In this document: one piece after another, positions 34,457 through 46,046 of the stretch
Layout: each line of letters starts with the position of its first letter
Numbering within the stretch: position 1 is the first letter of the stretch
Translations under genes and position numbers: made by a program
Assembly (NCBI RefSeq): GCF_015751905.1
Contig: NZ_JADOUF010000001.1
Span: 3,286,001-3,350,000, forward strand
Direction: 5' to 3'
Length of the DNA stretch: 64,000 nt
Origin: Longispora fulva
GTDB lineage: Bacteria; Actinomycetota; Actinomycetes; Mycobacteriales; Micromonosporaceae
Notes under the pieces: generated by a model
The model's input: only the letters and a program-made list of their open reading frames with translations
Database searches by the model: none
Told to the model about the DNA's origin: nothing

Positions 34457-35746
34457 ATGCGCCTACTGGCGGGCAGAATGTGGCCGGTCGTCACGACCTT
34501 CTGCGCGGTGATCCTGACGGCCGCCCCGGCGGTCGCGGCCGACGAGATCGCCGCGGCGTTCAGCCCCACGGCGGTGACGATCGGCGTGGGCGGCGCCCCG
34601 GTGACGGTCGCGCTCACCCTCACCAACACCAGCGCCGCGCCGGGCACCGCCGGCTTCACCATCTCGATGCCCGCCGAGCTGGTCGCCCAGGGCGTGCAGT
34701 TCACGGCGGCCGCCGCCGGCTGCCAGGCCGCCCCGACGGTCGTCACCTGCCCCGTGATCCCGGTGGCTGCGGCGTCGAACACCGCCGTCACCGTGTCGAT
34801 CGCCCCGCCGGCCCAGTCCGCCCTCACCTCCGGACAGACCGTGGCCGGCTCGTTGAGCGCCGCCGGCTCCTTCCTCACCACCGCCGCCGGCGCGATCACC
34901 GCGACCGTCCCCGTGACGCTCAACGGGCCGGTGTCCACCGGGATCCCGTCGGTCACCGGGCGGGTGCTGGACCTGGAGACCAAGCCGGTGCCGGGCGCCG
35001 TGGTCACCATCACCGACTCCGCCGGCAAGTCCCGGGGCGTGACGTCCGGGGACACCGGAGCGTTCACGTACACGGCGGCGTCCGTGGCCGAGCAGTTCAC
35101 CGCCGGCACCCTCACCCTGGTGGCGACGAAGACCGGGTACACACCGGTGACGGTCACCCGGACCGCCACCCCCGGACTCGCGGTGTCCGATGTCGACATC
35201 TCGCTGACCCTGACGGCGGCGGCCGCGCCCAACGCCGTGCAGCGGATCGAGAAGTCCCCGGTCGCCGGCGCGGCCGACGGCGACGACGGCAGTCCGATGC
35301 TGACGTTCGCAGTGATCCTGGGCGTCCTGCTGCTCGGCGGCGGCGGGGCGTGCGTGTACTTCCTGCTCCGCAAGGGCCGCGACGGCGACGAGGGCCCGGC
35401 CCGCCCGACGCCCACGGTGTACCGCAGCTCGACGCCCAGCGCGCCCCAGCGGCCCGACCACGCGACCCAGATCCTGCGGACCGTCCCCGCCGAGCCGGCC
35501 CACGCACCGCCGTCGTCCGCGCACGAGCCGACCGTCCGCCACCCGGCTGCCCCGACGTCCGAGCCGACCGCCGTCCGCCATCCGGCCGCCGCGCTGTCCG
35601 AGCCGACCGTGGTCCGGAATCCGTCGTCGGCGCTGTCCGAGCCGACCGCCGTGCACAACCAGCCCGCTCCCGGCCTGAACGAGCCGACGGCCCTGCGCAA
35701 GCGGCCTGGCCGCGAGCCCAAGCCGTGGGACTGGCTCGACGACTAG
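34457..35746 (+). CDS. Membrane-anchored secreted protein with carboxypeptidase-regulatory-like domain
   Basis: A 429-residue protein exported by a signal peptide (MRLLAGRMWP to about AVAA). The outer region has a DUF11-like beta domain (about 30-150) and a CarboxypepD_reg-like domain (about 160-245, SVTGRVLDLETKPVPGAVVTI in outline). A single membrane helix (LTFAVILGVLLLGGGGACVYFLL in outline, about 285-310) follows. The cytoplasmic tail contains about five copies of a 12-14-residue SEPTavrhPa motif. No LPXTG sorting signal. The ATG has GGGAGAGG upstream. Role unknown; the tail could be a phospho-threonine or scaffold region (inference). Confidence 0.75.
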   Translation: MRLLAGRMWPVVTTFCAVILTAAPAVAADEIAAAFSPTAVTIGVGGAPVTVALTLTNTSAAPGTAGFTISMPAELVAQGVQFTAAAAGCQAAPTVVTCPVIPVAAASNTAVTVSIAPPAQSALTSGQTVAGSLSAAGSFLTTAAGAITATVPVTLNGPVSTGIPSVTGRVLDLETKPVPGAVVTITDSAGKSRGVTSGDTGAFTYTAASVAEQFTAGTLTLVATKTGYTPVTVTRTATPGLAVSDVDISLTLTAAAAPNAVQRIEKSPVAGAADGDDGSPMLTFAVILGVLLLGGGGACVYFLLRKGRDGDEGPARPTPTVYRSSTPSAPQRPDHATQILRTVPAEPAHAPPSSAHEPTVRHPAAPTSEPTAVRHPAAALSEPTVVRNPSSALSEPTAVHNQPAPGLNEPTALRKRPGREPKPWDWLDD

Positions 35747-35755
35747 CGAGTCGTC

Positions 35756-35794
35756 CCCGGGTGGCACCGGCGAGGGGTGCCCGCGCCACCCGGG
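35756..35794. terminator. Bidirectional hairpin terminator
   Basis: Perfect 10-bp arms CCCGGGTGGC/GCCACCCGGG around a 19-base loop, placed between two convergent genes with stops at 35746 and 35799. Confidence 0.7.
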
Positions 35795-35798
35795 ACGG

Positions 35799-36887
35799 TC
35801 AGATCTCTGAGCTGTAGGTGGAGAACAGCAGGTTGTCGGTCGGGACGCCGACGTTGTTGAAGCAGATCACCGGGGCCAGCACGTCCGACCCGGAGATCGT
35901 CCACGTCTTCTCCAGGTTGCAGTAGTAGCCGGACGGGCCACCCAGCGCGGTCACCTGAAGATGGGTGCGGCTGACGCCGACGGCGGGGAACACCATCGTG
36001 TACCGGCCGGGAGGGGCCGAGCCGAACGTGTTCGACGCACCGAGCGAGTTGTAGCTGCTGCCCGCGGGCGCCCCGGTCAGGTTCGTCTGGTAGGCGAGCC
36101 GGGTCGGCGGGTTGGCAGCTCCGAAGACCGACCGCTTGAGGTGGTACGACGCGGTCCACCACGTGTCGACCGGCGCGCCGTTGGAGTCGGTGCACGACAC
36201 CGGCACCAGATAGTCCGTTCCGCTGAAGTACCAGTTGTCGACCCTGCACCGGCGGGCCATGTCATTGGGGTGCACCGCCGTGGCCTGCAGGTCACCGTCG
36301 TAGCCGCCGGTGCTCAGCCCCGCGAACTTGACCGTCCACGTGCCGGTTCCGGTGTGGGTGATCGAGTTGGCGGCCCCGGTCGAGTTGTAGCTCGCCAACA
36401 CGCCACCGGACATGTTGGAGTACACGTAGGCGTGCGCTCCCCCGCCGACCGGCCCGCCGGAGCTGCGCATGTAGGTCATGGTGAACGCCGAGTTGTCCTG
36501 GAAGTTTCCCTTGAAGCACAGGACGGTCACGACCTTCGTCCCGCCGCTGTCGAACCAGTTCTCGATGTCGCAGTACCTGGCGTTGTCGTTGACGGCGGTG
36601 ACGTGCACGATCCCGTTGGTCGAGGCACTGCACGGGAGCTTGAGCTGGTACTTCCCGATCGCGATCTGGGTCACGGTGATCCACGAACCGGGGCAGGTGG
36701 AGCGGTAGGTGCCCCACTGGTATGCGGTGTTGGTGACCGAGCCGGGGGCCGGCGCGGGATTGTCCATATAGGCGAACGCCCAGACGTCCGGCACCGCGGC
36801 GTGGGCCGGGGACGCGGACAGCAGGGTGGACGCGACGAGCGCGAGACAGCCGGCCAGGGCCAGTAGTCTGCGGCGGAGAGGGGTCAT
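35799..36887 (-). CDS. Secreted protein made of three internal repeats
   Basis: A 362-residue exported protein with signal peptide (cleavage near SPAHA). The mature part consists of three repeats of about 105-110 residues. Each has the layout DN...Y..., AYxxx, S-x-N-S-x-G-x-x-N, a G-rich strand, LQxTAV, then a Cys-containing block (YCDIENWF, RCRVDNWYFSGTDYLVPVSC, YCNLEKTWTISGSDVLAPVIC). The paired Cys in each repeat probably form a disulfide. The start has GGAG five bases upstream. No catalytic motif is visible. An inverted repeat in the promoter (36932-36951) may be an operator. I do not recognise a named family. Confidence 0.75.
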   Translation of the reverse strand: MTPLRRRLLALAGCLALVASTLLSASPAHAAVPDVWAFAYMDNPAPAPGSVTNTAYQWGTYRSTCPGSWITVTQIAIGKYQLKLPCSASTNGIVHVTAVNDNARYCDIENWFDSGGTKVVTVLCFKGNFQDNSAFTMTYMRSSGGPVGGGAHAYVYSNMSGGVLASYNSTGAANSITHTGTGTWTVKFAGLSTGGYDGDLQATAVHPNDMARRCRVDNWYFSGTDYLVPVSCTDSNGAPVDTWWTASYHLKRSVFGAANPPTRLAYQTNLTGAPAGSSYNSLGASNTFGSAPPGRYTMVFPAVGVSRTHLQVTALGGPSGYYCNLEKTWTISGSDVLAPVICFNNVGVPTDNLLFSTYSSEI

Positions 36888-36931
36888 CGCTGCTCCTGGG
36901 GTCGGAGGGTTGCGCCCACCCTAGACAAGAC

Positions 36932-36951
36932 ATTGACACTTGTCAGTCAAT
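36932..36951. promoter_or_regulatory. Inverted repeat in promoter of three-repeat protein gene
   Basis: Arms ATTGAC and GTCAAT separated by 8 bases, about 45 bases upstream of the ATG. The minus-strand TTGACT within the arm could also be a -35 box, in which case a repressor bound here would block the promoter. Confidence 0.4.
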
Positions 36952-37076
36952 CTGGAGACTCCACGGCCCCGTGACCGCCGCTACCATGCCCGCCCCCGAC
37001 CGATGGTGCGCGGCCGGCGTCCGAGTCGTCCTGCCGACACCGCGGACCGGGCTGCTCAGGCGGGGTTCCAGGCGGT

Positions 37077-37682
37077 TCAGCTGGCCGGTCGGCCGCCGAA
37101 CCGCCACGGGTGGACCTCGACCCGCTCGTACAGGCCCGCCTCGGCGTACGGGCCGCGGGCCAGCATCGCCTCCGCGGCGGCCCGGTCGGGCAGTTCGACC
37201 AGCGTCGCGGTGCCCAGCCACTCCACGCCGTCCTCGGACAGCATCGGCCCGTGCGCGATGAGGCGCTCGGAGTAGCCGGCGGCGAGGTAGTCGCGCTGGT
37301 CGGCCCGGTACCGGTCGCGCACGTCGGTCATGCCGTGCCGGCCGTGCCCGATGACCAGGAAGCGCGGGTCCTCGCCGGTGCCGGTGAACGCCCACATCGT
37401 CCGGCCGAGGGTGTTGCTCCAGCGGCGGACCAGCACGTCGGCGAACACGCCGGCCCGGTAGTACGGCTCGTCGTAGGCGAACGCCCGGGCCGCGGCGGAG
37501 TCGGGCAGGTCGACGATGTGCACGCTGCCGGTCACGCCCTCGCCGTCCTCGGTGAGGGTGGGGCCCCGGGCGATCATGACGTCGGCGTAGCCGTCCATGA
37601 AGGTCCAGTGTTCCTCGGTCCGCTCCCACCGCAGGTCCCCGACGTCTGGGCGGTCGTGACCGTACACGAAGTAATCCACCAT
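37077..37682 (-). CDS. YCII domain protein, duplicated
   Basis: A 201-residue protein with two YCII-like domains. Each has the sequence pattern ...MIARGPTLTEDGEGVTGSVHIVDLP-AARAFAYDEPY (first) and LIAHGPMLSEDGVEWLGTATLVELP-AAEAMLARGPY (second), with the conserved His/Asp region in between (YRADQRDYLAAGYSE). Single YCII domains are small ferredoxin-like folds of unclear enzymatic role. I start at MVDYFVYGHDRP. Downstream of the SGNH hydrolase gene by 85 bp on the same strand. Confidence 0.75.
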   Translation of the reverse strand: MVDYFVYGHDRPDVGDLRWERTEEHWTFMDGYADVMIARGPTLTEDGEGVTGSVHIVDLPDSAAARAFAYDEPYYRAGVFADVLVRRWSNTLGRTMWAFTGTGEDPRFLVIGHGRHGMTDVRDRYRADQRDYLAAGYSERLIAHGPMLSEDGVEWLGTATLVELPDRAAAEAMLARGPYAEAGLYERVEVHPWRFGGRPAS

Positions 37683-37767
37683 CGGATCATAGGCGGGGAT
37701 CGTGCCGCTCCCCATCGGCGACGCAGCCGGGCTTGCGCGCCAGGACAGGGCGGGGGCCGTCGCGGAC

Positions 37768-38454
37768 TCAGTGGTGCGCGGCGACGAGATCGGCGAGCGC
37801 GTCCTGAATCGTGGTCGCGACCAGCTCGGCGAGGGGCTGGTGACCGTCGAGGCGGAGGTGCAGGCCGTCGCCTCCGGCCCGGGCGACCGTGGCCGCGTCG
37901 GCGAAGTGCACGCCACGCGCCCGAGCCACCTTCAGCAGTTCCTCCGACAACCGGCGCGACTTGTCCACCGCGGCGGCGTCGAAGGCCCCGAGGGTGTTCG
38001 CCGCGAACATCGGCTGGGTGTCGTCGAGCGGAATCGGGCTGACCAGAATGGTCCGGGGAGTTCCGCCGTCCCGGTTCGCGGCGTTGTCGTCGACGTCGTC
38101 GATGTAACCGTCCAGAGCCGCGGCGATGTCCTCCGGGGACCGGTCGAACTGGGTCTTCAGATCGTTGGTCCCGAGCATGATGACGACGACGTCGACCGGG
38201 TGGTGCGTCCGCAGACAGGGTGCGAAGTAGGGCCGGCCGTTGCAGCCGGGACGGTCGGCGTAGTCCACGTCGGTGGTCCGGCCGTTGAGTCCCTCCTCGA
38301 TGACGTGGAATCCGTCCCCGAGCAGGGCCTGGAGCCGGCCCGTCCACCGCACGTCCGCGGCGAGGCGGACGTAGTCCTCGTCGTCGGAGGGGATGCCGTT
38401 CGTGTTGGAGTCGCCGAAACACAGCACCGTGTACGCGTCAGGATCGATGTTCAT
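37768..38454 (-). CDS. SGNH/GDSL hydrolase
   Basis: A 228-residue esterase or lipase-like enzyme without a signal peptide. Block I is CFGDSNTNG with the nucleophile Ser, block II Gly lies in EEGLNGRTT, block III is MLGTNDLKT with Asn, and block V DGLHLRLDGH carries Asp and His. The layout fits the arylesterase-type GDSL branch. The start has GGGAAG nearby. It follows the secreted propeller gene by 27 bp and is probably in the same transcript. Substrate unknown. Confidence 0.87.
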   Translation of the reverse strand: MNIDPDAYTVLCFGDSNTNGIPSDDEDYVRLAADVRWTGRLQALLGDGFHVIEEGLNGRTTDVDYADRPGCNGRPYFAPCLRTHHPVDVVVIMLGTNDLKTQFDRSPEDIAAALDGYIDDVDDNAANRDGGTPRTILVSPIPLDDTQPMFAANTLGAFDAAAVDKSRRLSEELLKVARARGVHFADAATVARAGGDGLHLRLDGHQPLAELVATTIQDALADLVAAHH

Positions 38455-38481
38455 CTTCCCGAGGCTACCGGGCCGGCGCTG

Positions 38482-39762
38482 TCATGGCAGCTCGAAGCCG
38501 CCCAGCCGCGCGTGGTACTCGTGGCCCATGTACTCGGTGTCGCTGCCGACCAGCAGCCCTCCGGGGTACGCGACGAGCGCCTCGACGCCGACGCCCCGGT
38601 CCTTGGTCGGGTTCCAGGCCAGCGCCTTGCCGGTGTCCGGATCGATCGCGCCGATCCCCGGCCGGGGCACCGCGCCCGGGCCCCGGTTCTTGTTGTGGCC
38701 GTAGGTGTTGTCGAGCCACTGCTGGTGGCCGCCGACGTACACGGCCGAGCCGGTCACCGCCACCGACAGCAGGGTGTTGGCCCCGGTGTGGTTGACCCAG
38801 GTCGGGTCGTGCACGCCGTCGGTGTCGGTCTCGAACCGGGCGGCGGTGTCGCACATCTTGGTCGGCTCGTTGATGTGTCCGCTGGTGACGACGACGAAGT
38901 ACGAGCCGTCGGGCGAGAAGTCCACACCGCGCAGGTACGTGCTGGGCGACCAGATGCAGGTGGAGTTCCGGTACGCGTAAGTGTTCCAGTCCCGCACGTA
39001 CGGCTCGGCCCCGGACACGTCCAGCAGGGCCAGGTTGAAGCGGTCCACGCCGTCGACGTGGGTGAAGGAGCCGTCGATCAGCAGGGAGGCGCCGTCCTGG
39101 GAGACGGCCATCGCCTCCACCCGGACCAGCCCGCCGCCGGCCCGCCGCAGGTCCGGCACGAAACCGTGGTCCGCCGCGCCGGTCGCGGCGTCGAGCCGGG
39201 CGAGCGCCGTGCGCCACACGCCGGAGATGCTGCTGAACCAGCCCGAGACGTACAGCCGGTCGCCGCGAGCCACCAGGGTGTGCACCTCGCCGTCGGCGAT
39301 CGCGCCCGTGAACGCGCGATCGGTCCTCCCGGTCCGCGCGTCGAGCTTGGCCAGGCCCCGGCGGTCCTCGCCGTTGACCTGGGTGAACGCGCCGCCGATG
39401 TACACGCTGCCGTCGGCGCCGGCCGACAGGGCGTAGACCGTGCCGTCGAGGGTGGGGGCGAAGTCGGGCAGGATCTCGCCCGTGCCGAGCCGGAACGCGA
39501 ACACGTAGCGCCGGCTGAGCGCGGTGCCCGAGGCGGCCGCGCGGACGGCGGTGAAGTCCCCGCCGACGACGGCGATGTCGCCGATGACCGCGATCGCGTA
39601 CACCGTGCCGTCCAGGACGTTCGGGGTCCAGCTCATCGGCCGCTCGGACACCACGACGGACTGGGCCTGTTCGGCGGTCGCGGTGACGGGGGCCAGCAGG
39701 GCCGCGAGCGCCAGAGTGGCTGCGGTGAGCGCGCGGGGCGCGATCCTGTCGCGATAATTCAC
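38482..39762 (-). CDS. Secreted beta-propeller protein
   Basis: A 426-residue exported protein. Signal peptide MNYRDRIAPRALTAATLALAAL leads to a mature part with repeated blades of the type LDGTVYAIAVIGDIAVVGGDFTAV and GTVYALSAGADGSVYIGGAFTQVNG. These resemble delta-60/DUF5122 propeller repeats, about six copies. There is no catalytic motif. I start at GTG 39762. There is no ribosome site, but a -10-like TACAGT ends 7 bases before it, suggesting a leaderless transcript. Precedes the SGNH hydrolase gene. Confidence 0.72.
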   Translation of the reverse strand: MNYRDRIAPRALTAATLALAALLAPVTATAEQAQSVVVSERPMSWTPNVLDGTVYAIAVIGDIAVVGGDFTAVRAAASGTALSRRYVFAFRLGTGEILPDFAPTLDGTVYALSAGADGSVYIGGAFTQVNGEDRRGLAKLDARTGRTDRAFTGAIADGEVHTLVARGDRLYVSGWFSSISGVWRTALARLDAATGAADHGFVPDLRRAGGGLVRVEAMAVSQDGASLLIDGSFTHVDGVDRFNLALLDVSGAEPYVRDWNTYAYRNSTCIWSPSTYLRGVDFSPDGSYFVVVTSGHINEPTKMCDTAARFETDTDGVHDPTWVNHTGANTLLSVAVTGSAVYVGGHQQWLDNTYGHNKNRGPGAVPRPGIGAIDPDTGKALAWNPTKDRGVGVEALVAYPGGLLVGSDTEYMGHEYHARLGGFELP

Positions 39763-39962
39763 AACATGTACTGTATGCGGCGATTGAGGGCCGAGGGTGG
39801 AGCCGCGCCGGAAGTCACCGCCGCGCGCTGGTTGAGGCACCACGGGTGGGTGTCCTTTTTGTGACATGAGCTGGGGGATCCGGCCGGGGTTCTGTTGTGA
39901 TGATGGTCCGGCCGGTCCGCTCGTCACACCACCACCCGGCCGCCGATCACGTGGAGTCGTGG

Positions 39963-40664
39963 ATGGTCGAGGGTACTGACAACGCCAGGCAGGCGCGTTT
40001 CGCCACGTGGGTCACCCTGATCACGGCGCTGCCGGAGCTGATCACCGGTGGGGTGCTGCTGTGGAAGACGTTCGGGCCGACGTCCCCGGCCGAGGCCCAG
40101 AGCCAGCCCGCCGGCCCGAGCGCCACCGGCTCGCCCGCCGGCCCCTCCGGCCCGTCGTGGGCTGCGCCGACCGCGACCGCCGGGCCGGGCACCCCCGTCC
40201 CGTCGCCCGTCGTCGCCCCCGTGCCGTCCCCGACCGTCGACCGGCCGCTCGTCGGGACGGCGTGCGTGCCCGGGGTGTGGAAACTCCAGCACGCGGTCGG
40301 GCACGTGGAGAACCACACCGGCACCCTCAGCCTCGCCAGCGAGGGGTACGTGATGACGTTCACGGCCCTCGGCGGCGGCCTCGTCGACATGGGCGGCGGG
40401 GTGTGGTTCGCCGGCCAGATCGACGGTCAGTCCACGAAGGTCAGGACCACCGGGGCGACCGGCTTCCGCTGGCAGGCCACGGCCGAAGGGCTGTCCATCA
40501 CCTACGGGGCGAGCTCACTGTTCGCCACCACCTACGTCGACGACGTCGCCAAGGCCTCCGGACCGGACGCCTACAAGGACGGCGTGGAGTCGTTCAGCTG
40601 CACCGGGGACAGTCTGCGGCTCGTCGACCGGCTGAGCACCAGCGAACTGACCCGGATCGGATAG
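39963..40664 (+). CDS. Membrane-anchored protein of unknown function
   Basis: A 233-residue protein with one N-terminal membrane helix (about residues 14-35, WVTLITALPELITGGVLLW). A Pro/Ser/Ala-rich extracellular stalk (about 40-90) and a C-terminal beta-rich domain (about 95-233) carrying two Cys (GTACVPGVW and FSCTGDSL) follow. The C-terminal domain has a lipocalin-like strand pattern, but I cannot name it. GGAG lies six bases before the chosen ATG; the frame is open 22 codons further upstream. It is divergent from the propeller gene. Confidence 0.6.
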   Translation: MVEGTDNARQARFATWVTLITALPELITGGVLLWKTFGPTSPAEAQSQPAGPSATGSPAGPSGPSWAAPTATAGPGTPVPSPVVAPVPSPTVDRPLVGTACVPGVWKLQHAVGHVENHTGTLSLASEGYVMTFTALGGGLVDMGGGVWFAGQIDGQSTKVRTTGATGFRWQATAEGLSITYGASSLFATTYVDDVAKASGPDAYKDGVESFSCTGDSLRLVDRLSTSELTRIG

Positions 40665-40735
40665 CCGGCTGCTTTTGCGGCCCCGCCGGGGCGCCCGGGC
40701 GCAGCACCGTCAGCCGATCGCCCGGGCCGGAACCG

Positions 40736-44417
<3,682 letters not shown>

Positions 44418-44423
44418 CGCCGG

Positions 44424-44993
44424 TCATCCGGCGTCCGGGGTCGCCGCAGCCAGCAGTGCCGCGGCGATCGCCCTGGCCCGGCCGGCCGCGCGCGGCGACC
44501 GCTCCCGCAGTGCCGTGACCAGGGCGCCATCGACGAGCAGGGTGAACTGCTCCGCGAGGTCGCGGTCGCGGTGGCCGGCGGAGACCAACACCTTTTCCAG
44601 GTACGCCGTCACGGCCCGCTTGTGCTCGTCGGCCACCCGGTGCGCGGGGCTGTCGGGGTCCGCGGCCTCCACGATGGTGTTGATGAACGCGCAGCCGCGG
44701 AAGTCGGCGCGCGCGAACCGCTCGGCCAGCGCGTCGAACACCGCCAGGGGGCGGTCGGCGGGCCCGGCCCCACTGGCGTCCACGGCGTCGGCGAGCCAAT
44801 GGCGCCAGTCGGCGTCGCGGCGGCGGAGCACCGCGAGGACCAGGTCGTCCTTGCCGGGGAAGTGCCGGTACAGGGACGCGCGGCCGACCCCGGACTCGGC
44901 GAGGATCCGTTCGACACCGACCGCGCGGATGCCCTCGGCGTAGAACAGCCGCTCGGCGGTGTCGAGGAGGCGGTCGCGGGCGTGGGTGGGCAT
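44424..44993 (-). CDS. TetR family transcriptional regulator
   Basis: A 189-residue repressor. The HTH (about 5-50) reads ARDRLLDTAERLFYAEGIRAVGVERI followed by LAESGVGRASLYRHFPGKDDL, a textbook TetR sequence. The remaining part is the helical sensor domain of the LfrR/YcdC-like type with one Cys (RGCAFIN). It lies 9 bp behind the small membrane-protein gene and is probably cotranscribed. The tandem operators at 45241-45283 upstream of that gene are the likely binding sites. It converges on gap with a 6-bp gap. Confidence 0.88.
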   Translation of the reverse strand: MPTHARDRLLDTAERLFYAEGIRAVGVERILAESGVGRASLYRHFPGKDDLVLAVLRRRDADWRHWLADAVDASGAGPADRPLAVFDALAERFARADFRGCAFINTIVEAADPDSPAHRVADEHKRAVTAYLEKVLVSAGHRDRDLAEQFTLLVDGALVTALRERSPRAAGRARAIAAALLAAATPDAG

Positions 44994-45002
44994 GGCGCGA
45001 GC

Positions 45003-45218
45003 CTAGCGCCCGGCCGGGCGGGCCGGGGCCGTCGCGCGGGTCGCCCGGGCGGTGGCGAGGGTCAGGGCGACGGCGTTGGCCACGGCGTACGCGGCCACGG
45101 CGAACGGGATGAGGATCCGCTGGCCGGCGGCGAGCAGGACGACCGTGGCGAGCGCGAGGAGGACGGCGCGGGCGACGGCCCCGTTGCGGGCGAGGCCGAG
45201 CAGGACGGTGCGGTTCAT
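45003..45218 (-). CDS. Small membrane protein, 71 aa
   Basis: Two hydrophobic helices (AVARAVLLALATVVLLAAG and ILIPFAVAAYAVANAVALTL) joined by a short GQR loop, with a basic Ala/Arg tail. AGGGGAG lies eight bases before the ATG. It is the first gene of a two-gene unit with the TetR regulator and lies right behind the tandem operators. A regulator and a tiny membrane protein controlled together suggests a transporter helper or sensor, but this is speculative. Confidence 0.65.
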   Translation of the reverse strand: MNRTVLLGLARNGAVARAVLLALATVVLLAAGQRILIPFAVAAYAVANAVALTLATARATRATAPARPAGR

Positions 45219-45240
45219 GGTGGACGCTCCCCTCAGGAAC

Positions 45241-45283
45241 GGTACCGATCGGTTCCGTTGTGAATACGGTACCGATCAGTACC
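45241..45283. promoter_or_regulatory. Tandem TetR-type operators
   Basis: Two copies of a 16-bp palindrome: GGTACCGATCGGTTCC (45241-45256) and GGTACCGATCAGTACC (45268-45283), 27 bp from centre to centre. They lie between the small membrane protein/TetR unit (minus) and the DinB-type gene (plus), so one regulator could control both directions. Confidence 0.7.
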
Positions 45284-45350
45284 ATCAAAGATCAACGTGA
45301 GGTGGAGCACGTGCGGGACCGGGCGGGTCGCACCGACCTATCGTCTATCC

Positions 45351-45989
45351 ATGCCTTCCACTCCTCCGCGCGAGCCGGCCGACGCGTTCGCCTCCGCCAC
45401 CGACGCCGACCTGGTGGCGCTCGACGCCCAAGCCGTCGCCGTCAGCGTCGACCTGGTCGCCCACGTCACCGCCGCCGACCTGGATCGGCCCACACCCTGC
45501 GCCGGCTGGACCCTGCACGGGCTGCTGGCCCACATGGGCACCCAGCACCACGGATTCGCCGCGGCGTCCACAGGCGACGGCGACTTCGCCCGGTGGCGGC
45601 TGCGCCCGCTGGGCCCGGACCACGTCGCGACCTACCGCGAGGCGGCCGATGTCGTGCTGGCGTCGTTCACCGCGCCGGGCGTCCTCGACCGCGCGTTCCC
45701 GCTGCCGGAGCTGACCACCACGCGATCGTTCCCGGCCCGCGACGCGATCAGCTTCCACCTCATCGACTACGTGGTGCACTCCTGGGACGTCGCCCGCACG
45801 CTGGGCGTCGAGGTGCGCTTCGATCAGCGCCTGCTGGACGTGGCCCTCGGCGTCGCCCGGACCGTGCCCGTCGGCGGGTACCGGACCGCGCCGGGCACGC
45901 CGTTCGGGCCGGTGGTGCCGTGGACGGCGGAGACGCGGCTGGACGAGATCGTGGCCCTGCTCGGCCGCTCCCCCGCCTGGCCGCACTGA
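45351..45989 (+). CDS. TIGR03086-type metal-binding protein (mycothiol maleylpyruvate isomerase/DinB fold)
   Basis: A 212-residue four-helix-bundle protein. The segment CAGWTLHGLLAHMGTQHHGFA carries His residues of the metal site, and FHLIDYVVHSWDVARTLG supplies the third, as in DinB and mycothiol-dependent maleylpyruvate isomerase proteins. Family members may be mycothiol S-transferases; the substrate is unknown. I start at MPSTPPREPADAF; no ribosome site is visible and the transcript may be leaderless. The tandem operators 70-110 bases upstream place it under the neighbouring TetR. Confidence 0.8.
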   Translation: MPSTPPREPADAFASATDADLVALDAQAVAVSVDLVAHVTAADLDRPTPCAGWTLHGLLAHMGTQHHGFAAASTGDGDFARWRLRPLGPDHVATYREAADVVLASFTAPGVLDRAFPLPELTTTRSFPARDAISFHLIDYVVHSWDVARTLGVEVRFDQRLLDVALGVARTVPVGGYRTAPGTPFGPVVPWTAETRLDEIVALLGRSPAWPH

Positions 45990-46000
45990 GGCGCGGGGCG

Positions 46001-46038
46001 CCCGGGGGCGGCGACGCTGTCCGTCAGCCGCCCCCGGG
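46001..46038. terminator. Bidirectional hairpin terminator
   Basis: Perfect 12-bp arms CCCGGGGGCGGC/GCCGCCCCCGGG with a 14-base loop, between the convergent DinB-type gene and the collagenase gene. Confidence 0.75.
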
Positions 46039-46046
46039 GCCGCGTG

